A stretch of DNA of 64,000 bases, from assembly GCA_041395565.1 (NCBI GenBank), contig JAWLAI010000004.1, positions 340,258 to 404,257 of the forward strand. The letters run 5' to 3'. A program made the translations under genes and the position numbers. The notes under the pieces are model-generated. The model ran no database searches and was not told the DNA's origin. It worked only from the letters and a program-made list of their open reading frames with translations. This stretch comes from Pseudomonadota bacterium (GTDB lineage: Bacteria > Pseudomonadota > Gammaproteobacteria > UBA9214). Of the stretch, positions 8,360-16,000 are shown in pieces. The first letter of the stretch is position 1; every line of letters starts with the position of its first letter.

Positions 8360-8516
8360 AATGGTTGACGATATTTGCCGTCATTCCGGCCATGCGAGCT
8401 TGGCGAGCGCGAGTCGGAATCCGGAGCATATAGTGCACATCTGGATTCCCGCGTGCGCGGGAATGACGGTAGTCAACAGTCTGACTGTCACTCATACATG
8501 CAAGCCTCAATCATAC
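8360..8516. repeat. Right copy of 157-bp inverted repeat (dRS3/NIME-like)
   Basis: Reverse complement of 7204-7360 with 7 mismatches. Here the inner palindrome at 8445-8464 is ATTCCC-GCGTGCGC-GGGAAT, an exact fit to the dRS3 form known from neisserial intergenic mosaic elements. The flanks of the two copies (7193-7203 and 8517-8527) show no clear target-site duplication. Confidence 0.9.
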
Positions 8517-8899
8517 AAAGCATATGATGCTCGCGAGTCAGCGCGCGTATGTCGGGCACCTGACCGCCTCGATGCGTACGCCTCGTGTTTCCGCAAGGGC
8601 AACTGGCTGACCATGAAGCACGGCCAACGTATTGAATGCAATATCCAATGCCAATGCGCGAATCATGCAGGGCAAGGGGGTGCGGCAGCGTCCGCGATCG
8701 GTGCTCGCCTGTCTGCAGCGATCGCCTGGCAGGCTCGCCTTGTCCACAACGCACAGACATCGGCAGGGCGTGAAGGTTCGACGGCGTGCAGGCTGCCCGC
8801 AGCTGTCCGGGGATGGCCGCCGGCGCAGTCATGGCGCTGGACCTGGGGCGTCTCGGTGGACGCCTCGTTCACAGGGAGTGCGCACCCGGACGATGGGTT
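8517..8899. other. Intergenic stretch without a supported gene
   Basis: 383 bases between the right repeat copy and the frameshifted gene. Open frames here are short or cross the repeats. None shows a recognisable domain or a ribosome binding site. I see no tRNA-like fold and no strong terminator. It may be decayed accessory DNA. Confidence 0.5.
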
Positions 8900-9278
8900 T
8901 CACTCCGCCGCCGCCAGCCTGATCGTGGCGGCGCCGGTGAGTCGGTCGATCGTGATATCCACCACGCAGTACTCGGCCTGTTCCTCTACCGGGGTCGGAT
9001 CGTCGGCGCAGCTGCAGCCGGCGATGATACCGGTGTAGAACAGGCCGGCGCGGGCGTGGATCATGCCCGCACGGTCGGATGCGCTGATGAGCAATGACCT
9101 GCGGGGCGCGTTCGATGGCATAGCTGCTGCCGCGCAGTCCCTGCTGCAGCGGCAGCAGGGCCGGGTCGAGCTGCTCCAGCTCCTGTTGCAGCACTGTCGC
9201 GAAGCCGGCCGTGTCCCAGGCCTGCAGGCTGCGGGCGAGTCGTATGCGGGGCGTTGCGGCAGGCGTTTCCGGTGACAT
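8900..9278 (-). pseudogene. Hypothetical protein with GCSCADDPTP motif, split by a frameshift
   Basis: Two overlapping minus-strand frames make one sensible ~125-residue protein. It begins MSPETPAATPRIRLARSL and runs in one frame to SSYAIERAPQV (about 9100). It then continues in the +1 frame as LLISASDRAGMIHARAG, then FYTGIIAGCSCADDPTPVEE and finally EYCVVDITIDRLTG, to the stop at 8900. Removing one base near 9097-9100 joins them exactly. The Cys-rich GCSCADDPTP text resembles a small uncharacterised proteobacterial family, in which it follows an FxTGxIAG segment; that recollection is unconfirmed. The single-base shift could be a true mutation or a sequencing error. Confidence 0.65.
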
Positions 9279-9389
9279 GGGGACAGTATAGCGTGCGCGC
9301 GTCAGGCAGCCACACGCCTCGGCCACGGGTCCGGAACCGGTTTGACGATCCCGCCATGGTCGCGGTCGCGGGGGATGACGGGACAGGTT

Positions 9390-10820
9390 CTATTGCGCAG
9401 GCCCGCCACCGGGTGGTACGCAGGTCGCGCGCCTGACCCGGTACTGCAGGGTGCCGCACTTGCTTTCCAGGACCGCCTGTTGCGCATCGATGCTGACCAC
9501 ACGATCCACGATCGTAGCGCCCGGCTGGATGCTGTCGGGCTGTTCGCTCGTAATGACGTGGATCACCAGGAGCCCGTCGCGCACCAGCCATTGCGCCGTG
9601 CTGTGGAACTCCGCCGCGGTGCAGGTGTTGTCGGTGTATGCCGTGAACTCCAGACTGCCGTCCGCCCGGTAGGTGGAGATCGCGCCGGGTTCGGCAAACG
9701 TCGGGTCCTGCGGGGAGACCGCCCAGCTGCCGACCAGCAGCTGCGTGATCTCCGTATCGCCGAGCGGTGGTGCCGTGCCTTGCGTGCCGAACACCGGCCA
9801 CGCCGGGCGTTCACCGCCCAGTCGTGCGATCCGCTCCTGCGTGGCCGGGTGACTGCGCAGATAGCCGCGAAACGGGTCGGACGCGCTGCCGTGGGTACAC
9901 TCGGCCCGGGTCTGCATGCGGCCCAGAATCCGTGCCAGGACGGCGGGCGGGATGCCGTTGCGTTCCAGCATTGCGCCTGCGTAGGTGTCGGCCTCGCGCT
10001 CGAACTCGCGCGAGTAGCGCGCCTGCAGCAGGGCGGCGGGCACGCCGGCGGCGACGCTGCTCACGTCGCCCAGGTACCAGCCGACCAGGACGCCGACCAT
10101 GGAGCCCTGGATCAGCATGCGCAGGCCGTGGCGGCGGTCGAGATGGCCGAGTTCGTGCGCAAGCACCCCGAATATCTCGCTGTCGTCCCCGGCGCTGTCC
10201 ACCAGCTGGTCGGTCACTACGATGGTGCCGTCGGGCAGGGCGAAGGCATTGGCGCCGATCGCGCCGCCGTCGCGGAACACGATGCGGTGCGCGGGGGCGG
10301 CGCCGTGCGCCGGTGCCAGCCGGTCGAAGGCGGCAGCGAGTGCCGCCTGGCGCGCGGCGGGCAGGGCGCTCGGCCTGAACACGTGTTCGTCGAACACGGC
10401 CAGGGTCGATTCACCCATGCCGGCCAGCAGGCGCGCCGGCAGACGCGCGGCGATCCAGTCCGCGGCGGCCGGCAGTCCCCAGTGATAGCCGGCGAATGCG
10501 CTGGCGAGCGTCAGCACCACCGCCGCCAATGCCCAGTGCCAGCGTGCCTGCAGGCGCACCACGAAACCGTCGCCGATGCCGGCCTCGCGCAACAGGGCCG
10601 CGAATGCCGCAGGCGCGTGCACCTCGCAGTGTGCGCCGTCGGCGAAACGCACCACGCGCGGTGCCGCGCCCAGGGGCTCGGAGATGTCGAGGGCGGCGAG
10701 CGGCTCCTCGCGGGCCACCGTCGCGCCGTCCACGATGAGCCATGCGCCGCGCAGGTAGAGGCTGGCCGGCTGCGGCCGGGCCGAGATACCGTCGAAATAG
10801 GTTGCCGGGACCGCTTCCAT
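9390..10820 (-). CDS. Membrane-bound M48-family metalloprotease
   Basis: 476 residues. A soluble N-terminal part (1-~90) is followed by one membrane helix near residue 95 (ALAAVVLTLASAFAGY), then an M48 zinc-peptidase domain. The motif HELGH is at about 221-225 and the third zinc ligand is Glu276 in EFEREAD. Gln/Gly-rich helices typical of the Oma1/BepA/HtpX superfamily follow. A ~130-residue C-terminal extension after RIARLGGERP holds a beta-rich domain with three Cys (CTAAE, KCGTL, ATCVPP), perhaps a substrate or sensor module. The ATG overlaps the stop of the DUF898 gene by one base, so they are coupled. A membrane-quality-control role is inferred from family. Confidence 0.88.
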   Translation of the reverse strand: MEAVPATYFDGISARPQPASLYLRGAWLIVDGATVAREEPLAALDISEPLGAAPRVVRFADGAHCEVHAPAAFAALLREAGIGDGFVVRLQARWHWALAAVVLTLASAFAGYHWGLPAAADWIAARLPARLLAGMGESTLAVFDEHVFRPSALPAARQAALAAAFDRLAPAHGAAPAHRIVFRDGGAIGANAFALPDGTIVVTDQLVDSAGDDSEIFGVLAHELGHLDRRHGLRMLIQGSMVGVLVGWYLGDVSSVAAGVPAALLQARYSREFEREADTYAGAMLERNGIPPAVLARILGRMQTRAECTHGSASDPFRGYLRSHPATQERIARLGGERPAWPVFGTQGTAPPLGDTEITQLLVGSWAVSPQDPTFAEPGAISTYRADGSLEFTAYTDNTCTAAEFHSTAQWLVRDGLLVIHVITSEQPDSIQPGATIVDRVVSIDAQQAVLESKCGTLQYRVRRATCVPPGGGPAQ

Positions 10821-11884
10821 CAGAAGGAGATGTCGAAATCGAACAGGTCCGCGGTCTCTGCACCGGTCGCCGTCGTGCCCTGCTGCCGGTCCGCCGTGAA
10901 CGCGTCCAGCGGCGCTGCCGGCAGCAGGGCGATATGCTGCAGGCGGTAGCGTGCCAGGCGCACGTCGGCATACGGCTTGAACAGACCCAGCGTCGCCACC
11001 ACGCCGACGAAGTTGGTCAGAAAGATCCAGAACAGCCCGCGCACGCGCACGTCGCTGGCGAAGGCGTGCGGGCCGAGCGTGGTGTGGTTCCACACCAGGT
11101 TCTGCGCACGCGCGCTGAGCCAGGGCCCGAGCAGCAGATACAACATCAGGTAGGTGCCAAGAACGACCGCCCCGACGAAGCTGAACATGCGCTGCGCGGC
11201 TGCTTCGCTCATCGTATCGGGATTGGCGAATTCGACGGGGAACAGCACCGCCGCGCCGCCGGCGACCAACGCGATCACGAGCAGCGCCAGGCCCAGCAGT
11301 TTCAGGTACAGGACGAAGAAGGGACCGCTGCCGGCCGTGAAGGCGAACGGCGTGTCCGCGTACCAGCTGCGGTTATGCTGGTAGCGCTTGATGCGCTGGT
11401 GCGCGAGCGGCACCAGCAGGGAGGCGCTCAGCAGCGCCAGCAGCGGATACAGCAGGAAACTGATATAGCCCTGGCGGGTAGCGCCGCGGAACGAGAAGCG
11501 CAGGCCGCGGTGGCTGCTGTTGTGCAGCTTGAAGCGCAGCGAGCGCACGATCAGCCAGGGGAAGAGCAGGGCCAGCAGCGTCATCGCGCCCAGCGCCATG
11601 GCGGGGGAGACGGCCCCGGCCAGCTGATAGGCGACGAGCAGCGCTACCGCGATGATCCGGCCCTTGAGGATCGCCCGCGGATCGCCGTGGAAATCAAAGC
11701 TGTGTTCGTCCAGGGTCGTGTTCAGGTAGAAGTAGCGCAGGCGCCGCACCTTGGCCCAGGCGGAATACACCCCCAGGGTCAGCAGGCTGAGCGCGATATT
11801 GACGATCCAGATCCGGAAATACTCGGAGCCCCGGCCGGAGAAGGCCAGGCGCCGGGTGGCGGGTGTCGCCGGCACTGATGCCAT
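10820..11884 (-). CDS. YjgN/DUF898 family multi-pass membrane protein
   Basis: 354 residues with about six to eight membrane helices. The N-terminus carries the DUF898 pattern LAFSGRGSEYFRIWIVN followed by LLTLGVYSAWAKVR, and the pattern recurs in the C-terminal half as LVWNHTTLG and LGLFKPYADVRLARYR. Function is not established for the family. It is translated together with the M48 protease (TGATG overlap), an association that suggests a substrate, adaptor or scaffold in the inner membrane. The divergent region 11885-12176 should contain its promoter. Confidence 0.85.
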   Translation of the reverse strand: MASVPATPATRRLAFSGRGSEYFRIWIVNIALSLLTLGVYSAWAKVRRLRYFYLNTTLDEHSFDFHGDPRAILKGRIIAVALLVAYQLAGAVSPAMALGAMTLLALLFPWLIVRSLRFKLHNSSHRGLRFSFRGATRQGYISFLLYPLLALLSASLLVPLAHQRIKRYQHNRSWYADTPFAFTAGSGPFFVLYLKLLGLALLVIALVAGGAAVLFPVEFANPDTMSEAAAQRMFSFVGAVVLGTYLMLYLLLGPWLSARAQNLVWNHTTLGPHAFASDVRVRGLFWIFLTNFVGVVATLGLFKPYADVRLARYRLQHIALLPAAPLDAFTADRQQGTTATGAETADLFDFDISF

Positions 11885-12176
11885 GTCCTACCCCTGTCGC
11901 TGTGGCGGTCGTGACGCACATTGTGCCGCCAGGCAGGGGCGTGCGCCAGTAATGCCCGCCGCGGGGGCTCATGAAAGCCGTACTAATACGAATGTACTAT
12001 CCCTGGCGTAAAACCGCATGCGCCTGAGCGCCGGGATCCCTGTGGCTGGTTCTGTGCCTCATGTCACCGTTGCCAGGGTGGAGGCTTGCAGTGGCGGCGT
12101 TCCCGGGATAGGGTGAGTCCTTTACGCTACGGTTCTGCACCGCAGCGCTTACCTGTCCGTACCGGAGACGCTCATA

Positions 12177-13277
12177 ATGAAATTTATCCAGCCCCTTTCG
12201 GCAACCCTGGTTACCCTGCTGCTGCTCACGGCCTGCGGCGGTGGCGGTGGTGGAACCGCTGCGCTGACCGGCAGCACCGGGCTGGGTTCGACCGTCACGA
12301 CCGGCGTGAGTATCACCCAGACCAATGCACCGGACGTGGCCGCTGCCGCCCTGCACGGCATCAACGCCGCGAGCGGCAGTTCGGATGGTGCCGCCTCGAC
12401 GCCGCCGCTGATCACCGGCGTTGCCGTCAATACCCGCAGCGGTCATTTCAGCCTGGCGGGGGTGGTGACCGATCAGCTCGCCCGGGTCGGCGCGCTACAG
12501 GCCAGCCCCAGCGCCGGGATCGTCGGTGCCGCGGTGAGTGACAACGTGTCCTGTACCAGCGGCGGTTCGGCCTCGGTCTTCGCCAATCTCGCCGATCCCG
12601 CGTTCGCGGTGCTGACCGTCGGCGATACCCTGAGCGTCACCTTCTTCCTGTGCAACGAAACCGGCGTCGTGCTGGACGGTGCGCTCGCCATCGTCGTGGC
12701 CACGATCGCGGGGAGCACCACCTTCGACGGTCTGCCGCCCTTCGACATCACGTTGGGCACCACCTTCAACGGGCTGCGCGCCCTGGACGGCACCCTGTAT
12801 TCGTACGCCAGCGGTGACATGCAGCTGCGGCTGGCCGACGACGGCGCGGGCAACGTCAACGCGGTTATCTCCGGCGCCGCGCTGGACACCGCCTACAACA
12901 GCCAGTATCCGACCGAAACCGCCTACCGGGATCAGAAGCTGACCACCTACGCCTTCGACCTGCAGGGCAACGACAATACCGGTGACTACACCATCGACCT
13001 GGACGGCACCCTGGAGAGCCGCGACATCGACGGCACCATCACCTTCACCACCACCCAGCCGGGCTCGGCGGCGTTCATCGGCAACGACTTCGTCGGCAAC
13101 GGCGATCCCGTCTCCGGTACGCTGCTGGTCAGCAGCCTGTTCGGCGGCCTGTCGCAGCTGAAGGTGATCGCCCAGTCGAACGGCGTCGACGTGGAGCTGC
13201 AGGTCGACGCTGACGGTGACGACGTGTTCGAGGTCACCGGCATCATGACCACCTGGGCGGCGCTCGACGCGCTGTAA
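12177..13277 (+). CDS. Secreted lipoprotein, unknown function
   Basis: 366 residues. A signal peptide ends in the lipobox LLTAC with the lipidated Cys at residue 20, followed by six Gly, a common flexible tether. The mature part is rich in Thr, Gly, Asp and Ala with repeated beta-strand-like text (TFDGLPPFDITLGTTFNGL) and two Cys pairs around residues 120-165. I recognise no domain. A GGAGACG ribosome site precedes the ATG. A barrel-like protein gene follows after 28 bases, so the pair may act together at the outer membrane; this is inferred from position. Confidence 0.7.
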   Translation: MKFIQPLSATLVTLLLLTACGGGGGGTAALTGSTGLGSTVTTGVSITQTNAPDVAAAALHGINAASGSSDGAASTPPLITGVAVNTRSGHFSLAGVVTDQLARVGALQASPSAGIVGAAVSDNVSCTSGGSASVFANLADPAFAVLTVGDTLSVTFFLCNETGVVLDGALAIVVATIAGSTTFDGLPPFDITLGTTFNGLRALDGTLYSYASGDMQLRLADDGAGNVNAVISGAALDTAYNSQYPTETAYRDQKLTTYAFDLQGNDNTGDYTIDLDGTLESRDIDGTITFTTTQPGSAAFIGNDFVGNGDPVSGTLLVSSLFGGLSQLKVIAQSNGVDVELQVDADGDDVFEVTGIMTTWAALDAL

Positions 13278-13305
13278 AACGCCGGTCGCCGACACCGTAC
13301 GGAAC

Positions 13306-14124
13306 ATGCGTCGCGCCCGCCCGCGGGTCGGTCCGCTGCTGGCGGGCTGGCTGCTGTTCGTGCCAGTGTCCGGCAGTCCCGCGCCGGCCGCGCGCCAGCT
13401 GGATGCCTGGCTCGGCGCCGCCGTGACCGGCTTCGACTACGAGGAATTCGATCCGGCCGGCGCCAGTCTCGACCGCGAGGCGGGGGCGCTGCCCGGGCTC
13501 GGCGTCGGTCTGCGCCTGGCGCACGCGGCGCTGTTCGCCGAAACCACGCTGGACCTGACGGCGGGCCGTGTCGACTATCGCGCCACGCGCGTGGCGACCC
13601 GCACGGACACGCTCATCGCCGACTGGGACGGCATCGCCGGTTGCCTGTTCGCGGCCGGAGACGCCTGGTCCGCCGGCCTGTATGCGGGGCTGGGCTATCG
13701 CCAGTGGCAGCGCGATATCCACTCGACCCCGGTGGCGTTCGGGCTCGACGAGACCTACCGCTGGGGCTACGGCATCCTCGGCCTGCGCGCGGCGCATGCA
13801 CTCGGGGCGGGCGCGCAGCTGCAGGCCGATCTGCAGCTCACGCATACCGTGGATCCGTCCATCACAGTCCGCTTCAAGGCCGGCTACGATGACACGACGC
13901 TCGATCTCGGCACGGCCGGCGGTGCGCGTCGGTTCACCCATACGCATGAACTCGGCGCCGGGATGGCGCTGTTCGTGTCGCCCTGGTTCGAGTACTGGCA
14001 GCTCGGGCGCAGCGCCGCTGCCGTACTCACCCGCAATGGCGTGCCGGCGGGCACGGTCTACGAGCCGGACAGCGAGACCCGCAACCTCGGTATCAGCGCC
14101 GGGGTGCGCTGGCGGGTGTTCTAA
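13306..14124 (+). CDS. Outer-membrane beta-barrel-like protein
   Basis: 272 residues. An Arg-rich N-terminus and hydrophobic stretch LLAGWLLFVPVSGSPAPAA look like a signal peptide. The rest alternates short amphipathic strands with Gly/Asp turns (YAGLGYRQWQRDI, ELGAGMALFVSPWFEYWQLG) and ends in VRWRVF. A C-terminal Phe after alternating residues is the outer-membrane assembly signal recognised by BamA. I cannot name the family. It lies 28 bases after the lipoprotein gene, probably in one operon. Confidence 0.65.
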   Translation: MRRARPRVGPLLAGWLLFVPVSGSPAPAARQLDAWLGAAVTGFDYEEFDPAGASLDREAGALPGLGVGLRLAHAALFAETTLDLTAGRVDYRATRVATRTDTLIADWDGIAGCLFAAGDAWSAGLYAGLGYRQWQRDIHSTPVAFGLDETYRWGYGILGLRAAHALGAGAQLQADLQLTHTVDPSITVRFKAGYDDTTLDLGTAGGARRFTHTHELGAGMALFVSPWFEYWQLGRSAAAVLTRNGVPAGTVYEPDSETRNLGISAGVRWRVF

Positions 14125-14211
14125 GTACCACCAGGATTGCACCGGCTGCCGGGTCGTGCGCTGCGGTGCGCATCCCGTATGCACACGCATTGCTGCCGGG
14201 GCTGCGTCCGT

Positions 14212-15483
14212 TCACGCCACCGCACGCAACGCCAGCAGCGCCGCACCGTAGGCGGCCTCCTGGTGCGCGGCGGCCGAGACCGGCACGCCGAGCAGGCGTG
14301 CCCTGATGCGGGTCCAGCCCGTGTTTACCGCACCGCCGCCGGTGGTGAGCACGCGTGCGGGGAAGGGGGCGCCGAGTTCGGCCAGCCGGCGATAACCGGC
14401 GGCCTCGATGGCCGCGATGCCTTCCAGAATGGCCTGGAAGAACACGGCGTCGTCCGCCGGGCGCGGCTCCAGGCGTGGTGCCAGCTGCGGGTCGCACAGC
14501 GGGAAACGCTCGCCCGCTGCGGGTAGGGGATAGTAGTCGAGGCCGGTCGGCTGATCCGGGCGCAGGGCGCGGCTGTGCCGTTCCATCTCATCGCGGCTGA
14601 AAAACTGCGCCAGCACGGCGCCGCCGGTGTTGGAGGCGCCGCCGGCCAGCCAGTGTTCGCCGAGCCGGTGGCTGTAGATGCCGTATTGCGGCGCGAACAC
14701 CGGCTGCTCGGCAAGGATCTTCACGACCAGGGTGCTGCCGAGCGCGGTGACCGCCTCGCCGGGACCGGCACCGGTGGCGATGAAGCTGGCGGTGCTGTCG
14801 GTGGTGCCGCTGATCACGACGGTGGCGGCCGGCAGTCCCCAGCGTCGGCACCACTGCGGCTGCAGGTTCCCGAGCGGTGTGCCGGCCGGCACCACCCGTG
14901 GCAGCAAGGTGCGCGGCATGCCGAGTGCGTCCAGCCAGTCGGGCCAGCGGCGCGCGCGACTGTCATAACCGAGTTTGAGTGCGTTGTTCTCGTCGCAGGT
15001 ATCGAAGCGTCCGCAGAGTCGTCCCAGCAGCCAGTCGGCCTGGTGCAGGAAACGCCGGATCGTGCCGTCTGGCGCGTGTTCCAGCAGCCAGAGGGCCTTG
15101 GCGAGGCTGGCGCTGGCGCCATGTGCGCCGTGCGCGGCGGGTGTGCGGGCACGGATGCGCGCCGCCGCAGCGCCGGCGCGGGTGTCGTTGTACATCAATG
15201 CCGGCGTCACCGGCGACCCGTCGCCGTCGATGCCCAGTACGGTGGCGGACGTGCCGTCCAGGCACAGGGCGGTGACCGCCTGCAGCGGGATCCGTGCCCG
15301 GAGCCGGCCGAGGGTGTCGTCCAGCGCCTGCCACCACAGCGCCGGGTCCTGTTCGACCGCGGCGCCAACCCGGCGGGGGACGGGCAGGCTGACGCGGGCT
15401 TCCGCCAGGACGGTCCCGGTGCTGTCGATGACGCAGCCGCGACAGCCGGAGGTGCCGAAGTCTATGCCGAGGAACAGGGCCAC
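14212..15483 (-). CDS. FGGY-family carbohydrate kinase
   Basis: 423 residues. It opens with the phosphate-binding FLGIDFGTSGCRGCVID and contains the second-domain ATP motif VISGTTDSTASFIATG and a late VLTTGGGAVN, all features of FGGY sugar kinases. The family is short here (usually ~500) and resembles D-ribulose/xylulose-type kinases; the sugar is not readable from sequence. The GTG at 15483 is preferred because the in-frame extension upstream runs through queF. It follows queF by 31 bases. Kinase activity on a pentulose would feed the pentose phosphate route seen at 2.9-6.2 kb, but this is speculative. Confidence 0.8.
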   Translation of the reverse strand: MALFLGIDFGTSGCRGCVIDSTGTVLAEARVSLPVPRRVGAAVEQDPALWWQALDDTLGRLRARIPLQAVTALCLDGTSATVLGIDGDGSPVTPALMYNDTRAGAAAARIRARTPAAHGAHGASASLAKALWLLEHAPDGTIRRFLHQADWLLGRLCGRFDTCDENNALKLGYDSRARRWPDWLDALGMPRTLLPRVVPAGTPLGNLQPQWCRRWGLPAATVVISGTTDSTASFIATGAGPGEAVTALGSTLVVKILAEQPVFAPQYGIYSHRLGEHWLAGGASNTGGAVLAQFFSRDEMERHSRALRPDQPTGLDYYPLPAAGERFPLCDPQLAPRLEPRPADDAVFFQAILEGIAAIEAAGYRRLAELGAPFPARVLTTGGGAVNTGWTRIRARLLGVPVSAAAHQEAAYGAALLALRAVA

Positions 15484-15514
15484 GGACGCGGGCCGGCGCG
15501 GGCCATGGCCCCGC

Positions 15515-15904
15515 TCAGGGCAGCATGACCGGTGCGGGCGGTTGCCAGCCCGGCGCGCGGTGCTCGACGACGATGTCGGTGTAGATGCCGCCGCGCACAT
15601 TGAACTCGGCACGCAGACGCAGGAAACGGGGCTGCACCGCCGCGACCAGGTCGGACAGGATGCGGTTGGTCACCGCCTCGTGGAAGGCACCCGTGTCCCG
15701 GAACGACCAGACATACAATTTCAGTGACTTGAGCTCGACACACCGGGCGTCGGGAATATATTCCAGGTGCAGCGTGGCGAAGTCCGGCTGGCCGGTCTTC
15801 GGGCACAGGCAGGTGAATTCGGGCACCCGGATGCGTATGAGATAATCCCGCTCCGGCTGCGGATTGGGAAAGGTCTCGAGTTCCTTGCTGGGCTGGGTCG
15901 ACAT
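15515..15904 (-). CDS. queF: NADPH-dependent 7-cyano-7-deazaguanine reductase
   Basis: Reduces preQ0 to preQ1 in queuosine biosynthesis. 129 residues, the short single-domain QueF type. It has the substrate-thioimide Cys in EFTCLCPKTGQPDFA and the NADPH-type motif SLKLYVWSFRDTGAFHEA (compare ESKSLKLYL..FRN in relatives). The ATG at 15904 gives MSTQPSKELETF, the usual start; an earlier in-frame ATG at 15940 adds an unconserved leader. Transcribed away from smc. Confidence 0.93.
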   Translation of the reverse strand: MSTQPSKELETFPNPQPERDYLIRIRVPEFTCLCPKTGQPDFATLHLEYIPDARCVELKSLKLYVWSFRDTGAFHEAVTNRILSDLVAAVQPRFLRLRAEFNVRGGIYTDIVVEHRAPGWQPPAPVMLP

Positions 15905-16000
15905 GGCACGACGATACAAGACACAAGATGATGGGTGCAAGACCCCGGGCAGGCAACTAATACTTGTGCGCGGGGCCGCCTATAAGTACTCTAGCCGTCC

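Noticed and set aside
7204..8516. Insertion sequence or composite transposon
   Set aside because: No transposase gene, no target-site duplication and repeats that do not look like IS ends; described instead as an inverted-repeat cassette.
8325..9038. 237-codon plus-strand open frame
   Set aside because: It crosses the inverted repeat and the frameshifted gene, with mixed composition and no domain.
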